A stretch of DNA of 54,087 nucleotides from Armatimonadota bacterium (GCA_023511535.1 JAIMBK010000012.1:1-54087); one strand, 5' to 3'. Positions 17,440 through 25,111 are shown, numbered from the stretch's first letter. Notes: generated by a model not told the origin, from the sequence alone. A program made the numbers and translations.

Positions 17440-17475
17440 CGGGGCGCCGGGCAAAAAGGCGCCCCGGTCATTTTT
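17440..17475 (+). terminator. Strong intrinsic terminator in the long leader of moaC
   Basis: CGGGGCGCC, 9-base loop, GGCGCCCCG, then GTCATTTTT. It lies 112 bases upstream of moaC in a 307-base gene-free stretch (17280-17586). It may simply end the adk transcript or may attenuate moaC. Upstream of it (17330-17430) there is an A/G-rich stretch I cannot assign to a known riboswitch class. Confidence 0.75.
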
Positions 17476-17538
17476 CAGATGCATTTTAGGGCTTGTCAGG
17501 GGGGTTGGTTTGATCTACAATGAGGGCAGGGAAAATAC

Positions 17539-17580
17539 AGGGGTTAGGGATTAGGGAGTAGGGGTTAGGGAGTAGGGAGT
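17539..17580 (+). repeat. Dispersed repeat family B directly before the MoaC start
   Basis: Units of GGGGTTAGGGATTAGGGAGTA. The last GGGAGT lies 8 bases before ATG 17587 and is the only ribosome-binding-like sequence for that start. Confidence 0.8.
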
Positions 17581-17586
17581 GCTACT

Positions 17587-18273
17587 ATGTCTACCAGGGA
17601 AAGGAGACCTGATGAGTCCAGGTCTGGATGGTTCCGCAGACTGTATGATGAGCACAAGATGACAGTTGGTCAGATTGCTAAGTTCACTAATTCTAACTAT
17701 AGTTTCGTTTATGGTGTGATTGACAGGCACACCAACGGTGAGCTCCGGCGTAAGGAGGGTTCAAGCAAGTCTGACGGAATGGAGATGAACGATCCTGCCG
17801 GCGGGTTTACCCATTTTGACCGTGAAGGGCGGGCCCGCATGGTCGACGTGAGCGAAAAGCAGGATACTTTCCGGGAGGCGGTGGCCCGTTGCGAAGTGGT
17901 AATGCGCCCCGAGACCTTCCGGTTAATTGAGACCGGCGGCGTGGGCAAAGGGGACGTTCTGGGCGTAGCCCGGCTGGGGGGAATTATGGCGGCCAAGCGG
18001 ACGGGTTATCTCATCCCCCTGGCGCACCCGCTGAATTTGACCGGTGTAAGCGTGGATTTTCATTTAAATCCTCCGCAGACCGTGGAAGTGGAGGCCAGGG
18101 TTCATATAGTGGGCAAAACGGGCGTGGAAATGGAAGCCCTCACAGCCGCGGCGGTGGCGGCGCTAACCGTCTACGACATGTGCAAGGCGGTCGATCGCGG
18201 CATGACCATCCAGAACTTGCGCCTGATTAGCAAGTCCGGCGGGAAAAGCGGAGAATACCGGCGGCCGGAGTAA
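17587..18273 (+). CDS. moaC: Cyclic pyranopterin monophosphate synthase MoaC with an N-terminal helix-turn-helix-like extension
   Basis: 228 residues. Residues about 70-225 are MoaC, which turns the MoaA product into cyclic pyranopterin monophosphate: THFDREGRARMVDVS, IPLAHPL (active-site His), KTGVEMEALTAAAV and YDMCKAVDRGM are present. Normal MoaC begins at about residue 66 here. The first 65 residues (RSGWFRRLYDEHKMTVGQIA, then FTNSNYSFVYGVIDRH) look like a small DNA-binding helix-turn-helix and have visibly more A/T-ending codons than the rest. An internal ATG 17782 lies 21 bases after AAGGAGGG, so MoaC alone might also be made. The frame is continuous without stops. Confidence 0.85.
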   Translation: MSTRERRPDESRSGWFRRLYDEHKMTVGQIAKFTNSNYSFVYGVIDRHTNGELRRKEGSSKSDGMEMNDPAGGFTHFDREGRARMVDVSEKQDTFREAVARCEVVMRPETFRLIETGGVGKGDVLGVARLGGIMAAKRTGYLIPLAHPLNLTGVSVDFHLNPPQTVEVEARVHIVGKTGVEMEALTAAAVAALTVYDMCKAVDRGMTIQNLRLISKSGGKSGEYRRPE

Positions 18274-18300
18274 GTTCCCCGGCGGAGCAAAATTGCCTTT

Positions 18301-18358
18301 TAGCCGAAAGGCTATATCCGGTCCGGCGTAAAAACCGGGAAATGCTATTATTTCCCGG
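18301..18358 (+). promoter_or_regulatory. Two tight hairpins between moaC and the MOSC gene
   Basis: TAGCC-GAAA-GGCTA (18301-18314, a GNRA-type tetraloop) and CCGGGAAAT-6 bases-ATTTCCCGG (18335-18358). The second ends just before AAGAAAGGAAGGGG of the next gene. This suggests a structured leader or processing site. I do not recognise a riboswitch. Confidence 0.5.
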
Positions 18359-18378
18359 CAAGAAAGGAAGGGGTATTT

Positions 18379-18822
18379 TTGGTTGGAGTAATCAGGGCGG
18401 TCTGCAGCAGCCCGGAAAAAGGGACGCGCAAACAAAACATCGGAAAAGGAACATTGCTTGCCGGTTACGGGCTGGAAGGGGACGCCCACGGCGGCCCCTG
18501 GCACCGTCAACTGAGCCTTTTGGCCGTGGAAAGCATTGCGAAAATGCGCGAAAAGGGCCTGGATGTGCGGGCCGGTGATTTTGCCGAAAACCTCACCGTC
18601 GAAGGGCTTGATCTCGTGAGCCTGCCCATCGGCACCCGGCTGAAAATCGGCCCCCAGGCGGAAGCGGAAGTTACCCAGATCGGCAAAGAATGTCACTCGC
18701 ATTGCGCCATCCGCCGGGAAACGGGCGACTGCATCATGCCCCGGGAAGGCATCTTCGTGCGCATCACCAAAGGCGGACCGGTTCAGGTCGGGGATAAGAT
18801 CGAAATTTTGAAAGGTTTTTAA
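18379..18822 (+). CDS. MOSC-domain protein
   Basis: 147 residues. GLEGDAHGG near residues 34-42, GDFAENLTVEGLDL and GKECHSHCAIRRETGDCIMP (about 98-117) are MOSC features; the cysteine in the latter is the expected sulfur-carrying site. MOSC proteins bind molybdenum cofactor or handle sulfur for metallo-sulfur enzymes. TTG 18379 follows AAGGAAGGGG. Flanked by moaC and (after a broken gene) mobB, it belongs to cofactor synthesis or sulfuration. Confidence 0.87.
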   Translation: MVGVIRAVCSSPEKGTRKQNIGKGTLLAGYGLEGDAHGGPWHRQLSLLAVESIAKMREKGLDVRAGDFAENLTVEGLDLVSLPIGTRLKIGPQAEAEVTQIGKECHSHCAIRRETGDCIMPREGIFVRITKGGPVQVGDKIEILKGF

Positions 18823-18823
18823 G

Positions 18824-19090
18824 TTGATACCAAACAGGGTCATTCGTGCATAGCACATTAAGGGATACATCCTGGAAATAGAATTTGACGACGGCGAAAA
18901 AGCGGTTGTCGATCTAAGTGAATATCTATATGGCGAAGTATTTGCGCCCTTAAAGGAAATAAACAAGTTTCGTAATTTTCGGGTCGATGAAAAGTCAGGT
19001 ACAATTGTTTGGGACACCGGGGCGGATTTTTGCCCGGATTTTCTTTATCGTAAATATGTGACCGCCAAAGCAGTTTCTGAAGGGGATTAA
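18824..19090 (+). pseudogene. DUF2442 gene interrupted by a TAG stop at codon 10
   Basis: TTG 18824 would begin one base after the MOSC stop: nine codons (ending VIRA), TAG at 18851-18853, then an intact frame to TAA 19088-19090. The remainder has the DUF2442 pattern: GYILEIEFDDGEKAVVDL, GEVFAPLKEI, GTIVWDTGADFCPDFLY. Everything except the stop is conserved in length (89 codons), so the lesion looks recent, for example GAG to TAG. Re-initiation downstream would lose the first strand. DUF2442 proteins are small, often next to DUF4160 genes in toxin-antitoxin-like pairs; no such neighbour is seen here. Confidence 0.8.
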
Positions 19091-19094
19091 CAGG

Positions 19095-19586
19095 GTGAGC
19101 AGCGTACCTCCTTTAATCTGTATCGTGGGGCACAGCAACACCGGAAAAACAACTTTTCTCGAGAAACTCATTGCGGAGTTCAAGCGGCGCGGCTACCGGG
19201 TGGGCGCCGTCAAGCACCATCACGGCGAGTTTGAGATTGACCGCCCCGGCAAAGATTCCTGGCGTTTTGCCCGGGCCGGGGCGGATGCCGTGTGCGTTTC
19301 CGCTCCGGGCAAAGCGGCCCTGATCAAGAAAATCGAGCGGGAGTTGTCCTTGGATGAGATCATCTCCCTGCTGAACGACGTGGATATTGTTTTGGCGGAA
19401 GGCTACAAGAGCGCCAACCGGCCCCGGATCGAAGTGCTCGCCCCGCAAGGGAAGCCGGTGTCGAACCGGGAAAACTTGATTTGTCTGGTGGGCCGCCCCG
19501 CAAACCGGCCAAAAGTACCCTGTTTTGACCCTGACGACGCTTCCGGAGTGGTGAGTTTGCTCGAGAAACTTTTTTGCCGGGTTTAG
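19095..19586 (+). CDS. mobB: Molybdopterin-guanine dinucleotide biosynthesis protein MobB
   Basis: 163 residues. P-loop GHSNTGKTTFLEKLI (10-24), VGAVKHHHGEFEIDRPGKDSWRF split as VGAVKHHHG (about 36-44) and DRPGKDSWRFARAGA, and VLAEGYKSANRP are MobB hallmarks. MobB is a GTP-binding adapter that helps attach GMP to molybdopterin, the cofactor of formate dehydrogenase and DMSO reductase-type enzymes, so the cell probably makes both dinucleotide forms. GTG 19095 lies 4 bases after the DUF2442 stop. Confidence 0.92.
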   Translation: MSSVPPLICIVGHSNTGKTTFLEKLIAEFKRRGYRVGAVKHHHGEFEIDRPGKDSWRFARAGADAVCVSAPGKAALIKKIERELSLDEIISLLNDVDIVLAEGYKSANRPRIEVLAPQGKPVSNRENLICLVGRPANRPKVPCFDPDDASGVVSLLEKLFCRV

Positions 19587-19612
19587 TCAAAAGTAAAAAG
19601 GAGTGATTGGTA

Positions 19613-19921
19613 ATGGCTGTCGTCGAGGTAAGCGTAGTTCCCATCGGGACCGGTACCGCCAGCTTAAGCCGCTACGTGGCCGGTTGTGTGCGCATTTTGC
19701 AGAATGCGCCGGAGGTTCAGTACCAGCTGACTTCCATGGGCACAATTATTGAAGGGGAACTGGCGGCAATCATCCCCCTGGTCTTAAAAATGCACGAGCA
19801 CCCTTTTACCGCGGGCGCTGACCGGGTGGTGACGACCATTAAGATCGACGACCGCCGGGACAAGCTCCTGACCATGGCGGGTAAAGTGGCCGCGGTCGAA
19901 GAAAAGCTGGCGGACGATTGA
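19613..19921 (+). CDS. MTH1187-family thiamine-binding protein (DUF77)
   Basis: 102 residues with the family pattern EVSVVPIGTGTASLSRYV (about 4-21), YQLTSMGTIIEGEL and RVVTTIKIDDRRDK. These small tetrameric ferredoxin-fold proteins bind thiamine or related pyrimidines. ATG 19613 follows AAAAAGGAGTG. A short repeat-like stretch (GAAGTGGGATGTGAGAAG and similar) starts at its stop codon and fills part of the gap to holA. Confidence 0.88.
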   Translation: MAVVEVSVVPIGTGTASLSRYVAGCVRILQNAPEVQYQLTSMGTIIEGELAAIIPLVLKMHEHPFTAGADRVVTTIKIDDRRDKLLTMAGKVAAVEEKLADD

Positions 19922-20039
19922 GAAGTGGGATGTGAGAAGTTGGAGGTGGGAATATTAGAATCTTACTTCCAACCGTGTGGAGAAGGTACAGGTGGAGAAG
20001 GGCCGGGAGCAATAACTTTTCAGGAAGGAAAGGAACACC

Positions 20040-21107
20040 ATGCAGGCTTACATAAATTTCCTCAAGAAACTGGAACAGGGGCAGGTCGCCCCCGTTTATT
20101 TATTTTACGGCGAAGAGGACTACCTGCGCCGGCAGGCCGTCAGTGAGCTGACCCGGCGCCTTTTGCCGGAGGAAGCCGCCCAGTTTAATTACGATCTCCT
20201 GGACGGGGAAGAAGCCTCCCTGGAACAGGTTATCTCCCTGGCCCAGGCCCCCCCGTTTTTATCCTCCCGGCGGCTGGTGGTGGTGCGCCACGCGCCGTAC
20301 TTCTCCGGGCGTGGGAAAAAGGCGCCGGACGCGGGCGCGGACGTCCTGCCGGAGGAGGAAGCCAAAGAAAAGGCCGCCCCGGAAGAAAAAGCCTTCCTGG
20401 CCTACCTGCAAAACCCCGCGCCCACCGCCTGCCTGGTCCTGGAAACCGGCCACCCTGTGGACCAGCGGAAAAAAATCTTTAAAGCCGTGCAAAAAGCGGG
20501 TCAGGCCATCGAATTTGCGCACCTGCGCAACGCGGACCTGAACCGGTGGCTGCTCAAGCAGGTCGCCCGGGCGGGGAAAAAAATGGCCCCGGCCGCGGCG
20601 GACTTAATCATTAACCGCGTCGGCCAGAGCATGACCCTTTTAAACAACGAACTGCAAAAATTAATTGCCTACACCGGGGAGAGCGGCATTATCACCAGGG
20701 AGGACGTTCTGCAGACGACGCCCCGCCTGGTGGAAGAGAATATTTTCGCCGTGGTGGATGCTCTCGGGGAGCGGCGGGCGAAAAGGGCGCTGGCCGGCAT
20801 CCGGGATCTTTTGGCCGCCGGGGAACCGCCGCCGGTGATTCTGGCCATGGTGGCCAGGCAGTTTCGCCTCCTTTTGCAGGTGAAGGAACTGGCCGCCGCC
20901 GGTGCGCAGGCCGCCGAAATCAGCAAACAACTGGGCATTCCGCCTTTCGTGGCGAGAAAAATAATCGCCCAAAGCGCTAACTTCAGCTTTGGGCAAATCG
21001 AACAAACTTTAGAGCAGCTGCTCGAGTTTGACGTGGCGATTAAAAGCGGAAAGCAGGAATTTTACCCGGCCGTGGAAAAACTCGTACTCAGCTTGCTTGC
21101 CGGTTAA
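20040..21107 (+). CDS. holA: DNA polymerase III delta subunit
   Basis: 355 residues. Delta opens the sliding clamp within the clamp loader. The N-terminal LYFYGEE-type start appears as VYLFYGEEDYLRRQAV (about 19-34), followed by RRLVVVRHAPYF, CLVLETGHPVDQRKKIFKAV and a C-terminal helical collar domain. A charged insertion rich in E/K (GADVLPEEEAKEKAAPEEKA) lies near residue 100. ATG 20040 follows AGGAAAGGAAC. It converges with rpsT and overlaps it by 20 bases, the common holA-rpsT arrangement in Firmicutes. Confidence 0.93.
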   Translation: MQAYINFLKKLEQGQVAPVYLFYGEEDYLRRQAVSELTRRLLPEEAAQFNYDLLDGEEASLEQVISLAQAPPFLSSRRLVVVRHAPYFSGRGKKAPDAGADVLPEEEAKEKAAPEEKAFLAYLQNPAPTACLVLETGHPVDQRKKIFKAVQKAGQAIEFAHLRNADLNRWLLKQVARAGKKMAPAAADLIINRVGQSMTLLNNELQKLIAYTGESGIITREDVLQTTPRLVEENIFAVVDALGERRAKRALAGIRDLLAAGEPPPVILAMVARQFRLLLQVKELAAAGAQAAEISKQLGIPPFVARKIIAQSANFSFGQIEQTLEQLLEFDVAIKSGKQEFYPAVEKLVLSLLAG

Positions 21108-21354
21108 ACCGCCTGGTCAGACGGGACTTCTTCCGGGCCGCGGTATTTTTATGTAAAATCCCTTTGGTCACCGCTTTATCGATGGCCACCAGCGCCCTCC
21201 TCAAGGCGGCCTCGGCCTCTTCCCGGGCAGCGCCGGCCAGGGCTTCTTCAAATCTGCGGATCGCGGTGCGCAGGGCGGATTTCAAACTTTTGTTGCGCAA
21301 GGTGCGCCGGCGGATTACCTTGATCCTTTTTTCTGCCGATTTTGTGTTGGCCAC
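21088..21354 (-). CDS. rpsT: 30S ribosomal protein S20
   Basis: 88 residues, highly basic: ANTKSAEKRIKVIRRRTLRN at the start and NTAARKKSRLTRRFN at the end. GTG 21354 is used since GAGGAGG precedes it at 8 bases; an in-frame ATG three codons earlier lies next to that site. It binds 16S rRNA during 30S assembly. Its last 20 bases overlap the 3' end of holA on the other strand. Confidence 0.95.
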   Translation of the reverse strand: MANTKSAEKRIKVIRRRTLRNKSLKSALRTAIRRFEEALAGAAREEAEAALRRALVAIDKAVTKGILHKNTAARKKSRLTRRFNRQAS

Positions 21355-21498
21355 GCTCTCCACCTCCTCACGGAGACCATTTTACCACGCGGCCTGGAAA
21401 AATGCAACCTCGCTCCTGGAATAAATGGGGTATAAAAGGACATTTTTTTGTCCATGCTATAGGTGAGCACATCCTGGAAAGCGAGGTGAACAGCGGTT

Positions 21499-21837
21499 AT
21501 GCAATGGTTAGGGCTGATCATCCGTTTTGTGGTTTCGGCGCTAGTCCTCATCGCGGTGAGCTGGCTTTCCCCCGGCTTTGTGGTGAAGGGCGGCTTCATC
21601 GGCGCGTTGATCGCCGCCGCAGTGATTGCTTTGCTGGGTTACGCGGCAGAAGCCCTGCTGGGCGACCGGATCTCTCCCCAGAGCAGGGGGATCGTCGGTT
21701 TTCTTGCCGCAGCAGTGGTAATTTACCTGGCCCAGTTCATTATCCCGGGGTTTTTAAGCGTGACCCTGGTCGGCGCCCTGATTTCCGCCTTTATTATTGG
21801 ACTCATTGATGCGGTTGTCCCGACAGTTTTGCGTTAA
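21499..21837 (+). CDS. Four-helix phage-holin-superfamily membrane protein
   Basis: 112 residues with four hydrophobic segments (about 3-24, 30-52, 62-84, 86-108) and DRISPQSRGIVGFLAAA in the middle, the pattern of the mycobacterial-type 'phage holin family' proteins (DUF360-like YvlD). It is most likely a housekeeping membrane protein and not a lysis protein. No phage genes are nearby. ATG 21499. Confidence 0.75.
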   Translation: MQWLGLIIRFVVSALVLIAVSWLSPGFVVKGGFIGALIAAAVIALLGYAAEALLGDRISPQSRGIVGFLAAAVVIYLAQFIIPGFLSVTLVGALISAFIIGLIDAVVPTVLR

Positions 21838-21848
21838 GACTCATAAAA

Positions 21849-21895
21849 GCTCCTTCCCGGTCATAAGAATCTAAAAAACCGGGAAGGGGCTTTTT
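21849..21895 (+). terminator. Terminator whose T-run abuts the spoIIP start
   Basis: GCTCCTTCCCGG (21849-21860), A-rich loop, CCGGGAAGGGGC (21879-21890), TTTTT, then ATG at 21896. The right arm contains AAGGGG, the only ribosome binding site for spoIIP, so the hairpin would both terminate upstream transcription and hide the site. Confidence 0.75.
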
Positions 21896-22957
21896 ATGTC
21901 CGGGCGGCAAAAATGGCGGCGGTTTTGCCGGGGTTTATCGGCCCTGTTTTTATTGCTTTTAACGGCTTTTTCCCTTTTTAATTTATCCGGCTGGTTTTTT
22001 GACTGGCGCAGTTCGTGGTTTTTTCCGGACCGCGGAGTATCCCGGACGCTTCTTTGCGCGGCCATGCCGGCAATGGCCTGGGTCGAGCAAAAAGACGGTG
22101 ATCTGGCGCCGGGACCGCTGACCGTTTCGGCCCAGAAACTGCTGGCGGGGCTCACGCCCTTGCGGCTGGACGTCCGCGACCCCGTATCCGTCTTGAAGCT
22201 GTCCATTCCTTATCTGGCGGCAGCTGAACTTGAACAGACGGCCGAAGAGGAGCCGGTCATTTTTCCGCCGGCTGCCCCTGCCCCTGTTTTTCCGGAGAAG
22301 TTTCCGGAAGGAACGCCAGGTGATTTAACCGGGGATGCCCTCGTCGTCATTTACCACACGCATACCGGGGAAACCTACGCGCTGACCGACGGGAAAGATC
22401 GCCTGGAAGGCAAGTGCGGCGGGGTCGTCCAGGCGGGGGCGGCGGTAAAAGAGGTTTTAGAGAGCCGGTACGGCATCAAGGCGGCCCACGCGCAGACCGT
22501 TCACGATGCCAAATACGACACTTCTTACCTGGAATCGGAAAAAACACTCCGCAAATTATTGGCCGCGCACCGGGGGGCAAAGGTGGTGCTGGATATCCAC
22601 CGGGACGCCGGCCGCTCCCGGCGCAACAGCCTGGTGGAGATCAACGGACGGAAGGTAGCGGCGATTTTGCTGGTGGTGGGATCGGATGCGCGCCTGCCCT
22701 TTCCAACGTGGAAGAAAAATTACCAGTTTGCCAATGAACTGGCGGCCAGGTTAAACGAAAAATATTCCGGTCTTTGTTTGGGGGTACGCGTCAAGGACGG
22801 GCGCTATAACCAGTTTCTCCATCCCCGGGCCGTCCTGGTGGAAATCGGCAGCGTGAACAATTCGACCGAGGAAGCCGTGGCCTCCGCCCGCCTGTTTGCG
22901 GATGTCCTGGGCCAGATGGTCAGGGAAATGCAGGGAAATGATGAAAAAGGTGAGTAA
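21896..22957 (+). CDS. spoIIP: Stage II sporulation protein P
   Basis: 353 residues. One N-terminal membrane helix (about 14-34), a linker, and the SpoIIP amidase/endopeptidase domain with YHTHTGETY near residue 152, VLDIHRDAG near 231 and a C-terminal VEIGSVNNSTEEA. SpoIIP works with SpoIID and SpoIIM to thin septal peptidoglycan during forespore engulfment. It shows that the organism is an endospore former. ATG 21896 sits directly after a terminator hairpin. Confidence 0.93.
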   Translation: MSGRQKWRRFCRGLSALFLLLLTAFSLFNLSGWFFDWRSSWFFPDRGVSRTLLCAAMPAMAWVEQKDGDLAPGPLTVSAQKLLAGLTPLRLDVRDPVSVLKLSIPYLAAAELEQTAEEEPVIFPPAAPAPVFPEKFPEGTPGDLTGDALVVIYHTHTGETYALTDGKDRLEGKCGGVVQAGAAVKEVLESRYGIKAAHAQTVHDAKYDTSYLESEKTLRKLLAAHRGAKVVLDIHRDAGRSRRNSLVEINGRKVAAILLVVGSDARLPFPTWKKNYQFANELAARLNEKYSGLCLGVRVKDGRYNQFLHPRAVLVEIGSVNNSTEEAVASARLFADVLGQMVREMQGNDEKGE

Positions 22958-23213
22958 AGTGAACAGACCGCTTTTGCTGGTGCTTATTTGCGGTTTGCTG
23001 CTGGGCCTTGTGCTGTATTCCTGGCAGGTGGCGCTGACCGCTTTTAATCAGATTACCGGCCTGCCGGAACCCGTCCGGCTTTGGGCCGTGGAAAAAACGG
23101 ACGGCGGCCGGATGGAAGGTGAATTTTTAGGTAAAAAGTGGCTGCTTGCTTTCCCCCGGGGGATTTATTTTGATGGGCGAGCCGGACAATTCCAGCCCGA
23201 TGGTAGAAGTTAA
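22938..23213 (+). CDS. Small single-helix membrane protein after spoIIP
   Basis: 91 residues from ATG 22938 (or 22941), overlapping the end of spoIIP by 20 bases. One membrane helix (about 10-32, LLLVLICGLLLGLVLYSW) is followed by a short extracytoplasmic part ending in a basic/polar tail. No recognised family motif. Overlap implies coexpression with spoIIP, so a minor envelope role in sporulation is possible. Confidence 0.65.
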   Translation: MMKKVSKVNRPLLLVLICGLLLGLVLYSWQVALTAFNQITGLPEPVRLWAVEKTDGGRMEGEFLGKKWLLAFPRGIYFDGRAGQFQPDGRS

Positions 23214-23228
23214 GCTATTTTCTGGGGA

Positions 23229-23260
23229 CCCTCCAGAGAGCTTGTCTGGAGGGCTTATTT
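23229..23260 (+). terminator. Intrinsic terminator after the spoIIP operon
   Basis: CCCTCCAGA, 7-base loop, TCTGGAGGG, then CTTATTTTCT. Confidence 0.8.
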
Positions 23261-23270
23261 TCTGTATAAT
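23242..23270 (+). promoter_or_regulatory. Possible sigma-A promoter for RNase J, nested in the terminator
   Basis: TTGTCT (23242-23247), 17 bases, TATAAT (23265-23270). The -35 lies in the terminator loop and right arm. About 140 bases of leader follow before the gene. Confidence 0.45.
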
Positions 23271-23410
23271 AGATGATGACAATCCAGGTGCGGATCTTCT
23301 TTTGAAAACACGGGCTTAAACAGAGTATTTTCCCCGCCTTCTCCTGTTTTTTCCCGCCGCAGTTTTCTTTCCAACCGGATCGTTGACCAAAAACAGAGGG
23401 AGGTGCGGAT

Positions 23411-25075
23411 TTGGCCAAAGAACCAAAAGTGGCCCTGATCCCCCTGGGGGGTCTGGGCGAGATCGGCAAAAACATGATGGCGGTGAAGTTCGGGGAAAAT
23501 ATTCTGTTGATCGATTGCGGCTTAATGTTTCCGGAAGAAGAATTGCTGGGGATCGACGTAGTAATCCCGGATATTACCTACCTTTTAGAAAATAAAGAAC
23601 AGCTCCGCGGGATCGTGCTGACCCACGGGCACGAAGACCACATCGGCGCGCTGCCCTACCTGGCCAGGCAGCTGGAGGTGCCTGTTTACGGAACAAAGCT
23701 TACCCTGGGCCTGCTCCAGGGGAAACTGAAAGAGCAGGGCATCGCCGAAGCGGTCGACTTGCGGGTCGTCAGGCCCCGGGAGGAGGTCGGCATCGGTCCC
23801 TTTAGGGTAGAATTTATCCGGGTATCGCACAGCATCCCCGACGCCGTAGCCCTGGCCATCTCCACGCCAGTGGGCGTCCTTGTGCATACGGGCGACTTCA
23901 AGATCGACCATACGCCGGTGGACGGCGAGGTGACCGATTTTTACCGCCTTGCTCAGCTGGGCGAAAAGGGTGTGTTGGTGCTCATGTCCGACAGCACCAA
24001 CGTGGAGCGGCCGGGCTATACTCCTTCGGAGCGCGTTGTCGGGCAGACCTTTGACGACACCTTCCGGCACGCCGAAGAGCGGATTATTATTGCCACCTTC
24101 GCTTCGAATATCCACCGGCTGCAGCAGGCCATCATCGCCGCCCGCCAGTACGGCCGGAAGGTGGCGGTGGTCGGCCGCAGCATGGTGAACGTGCTTTCCA
24201 TCGCGCATGAAATGGGCTACCTGCAGATTCCGGACGGTACCCTGGTGGAGCTGGAGGAAGCAAACCGCCTGCCGAAAAACAAGGTGGTCTTTTTATGCAC
24301 GGGAAGCCAGGGCGAGCCCATGTCCGCGCTCACGCGGATGGCCTGGGGGGATCACCGGCAGGTGGAAATTCTCCCGGGGGACACGGTAATTATTTCGGCG
24401 GCGCCCATCCCGGGGAACGAAAAACTGGTTGCCCGGGTGATTGACTTGTTGTTTAAGAAAGGCGCCCGCGTGATCTACGAAAACGCGGCGGGCATCCACG
24501 TCAGCGGGCACCCCAGCCAGGAAGAATTGAAGCTGATGATTAACCTGGTGAAGCCGAAGTTTTTTGTTCCCGTGCACGGGGAATGCCGGATGCTCATCAA
24601 ACACGCCGAACTGGCCCGGACCATGGGCATTCCGGAAAACCACATTTTTGTGGCGGAAAACGGCCAGGTGCTGGAGTTTACCCGCCGTTCGGGGCGGGTG
24701 GCCGGGCGGGTGACATCCGGCCGGGTGCTGGTGGACGGCCTGGGCATCGGCGACGTGGGCAATATTGTGCTGCGGGACCGCCGGCAGCTGTCCCAGGACG
24801 GGATCCTCATCGTAGTGGTCACCATCAACCGCGAGTCGGGCCTGGTGATGGCCGGCCCGGACATCGTTTCCCGGGGGTTTGTTTACGTGCGGGAATCGGA
24901 AAAGCTGCTGGAAGAGGCCCGGGAAAAGGTGCGCTGCGCCCTGGATAAGTGCAACGAACAGGGTGTTTCCGAATGGGGCGCGATTAAATCCCAGGTGCGC
25001 GAAACATTGGGCAAATTTCTCTACGAAAAAACCAGGAGAAGGCCGATGGTTTTACCGATCATCATGGAAGTGTAA
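23411..25075 (+). CDS. rnj: Ribonuclease J
   Basis: 554 residues of the metallo-beta-lactamase/beta-CASP family, with 5'-3' exonuclease and endonuclease activity on RNA. GGLGEIGKNM (about 13-22), the metal motif LTHGHEDHIGALPYL near 71-85, SDSTNVERPGYTPSE, LCTGSQGEPMSALTRM and VHGECRMLIKHAELAR are present. TTG 23411 follows GGGAGGTGCGG. Length and ends are normal. Confidence 0.95.
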   Translation: MAKEPKVALIPLGGLGEIGKNMMAVKFGENILLIDCGLMFPEEELLGIDVVIPDITYLLENKEQLRGIVLTHGHEDHIGALPYLARQLEVPVYGTKLTLGLLQGKLKEQGIAEAVDLRVVRPREEVGIGPFRVEFIRVSHSIPDAVALAISTPVGVLVHTGDFKIDHTPVDGEVTDFYRLAQLGEKGVLVLMSDSTNVERPGYTPSERVVGQTFDDTFRHAEERIIIATFASNIHRLQQAIIAARQYGRKVAVVGRSMVNVLSIAHEMGYLQIPDGTLVELEEANRLPKNKVVFLCTGSQGEPMSALTRMAWGDHRQVEILPGDTVIISAAPIPGNEKLVARVIDLLFKKGARVIYENAAGIHVSGHPSQEELKLMINLVKPKFFVPVHGECRMLIKHAELARTMGIPENHIFVAENGQVLEFTRRSGRVAGRVTSGRVLVDGLGIGDVGNIVLRDRRQLSQDGILIVVVTINRESGLVMAGPDIVSRGFVYVRESEKLLEEAREKVRCALDKCNEQGVSEWGAIKSQVRETLGKFLYEKTRRRPMVLPIIMEV

Positions 25076-25080
25076 GTAAG

Positions 25081-25111
25081 TGCACGGGTGGAAAAACCCG
25101 TGCATTTTTTA
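25081..25111 (+). terminator. Intrinsic terminator of RNase J
   Basis: TGCACGGGT, short loop, ACCCGTGCA, then TTTTTT. Confidence 0.88.

Noticed and set aside
18851-18853. TAG decoded as pyrrolysine in DUF2442
   Set aside because: Nothing in the window supports pyrrolysine use, and a simple nonsense mutation in a small accessory gene is far more likely.
21499-21837. Prophage remnant signalled by a holin-family protein
   Set aside because: This four-helix family is widespread as a chromosomal membrane protein and no phage genes adjoin it.
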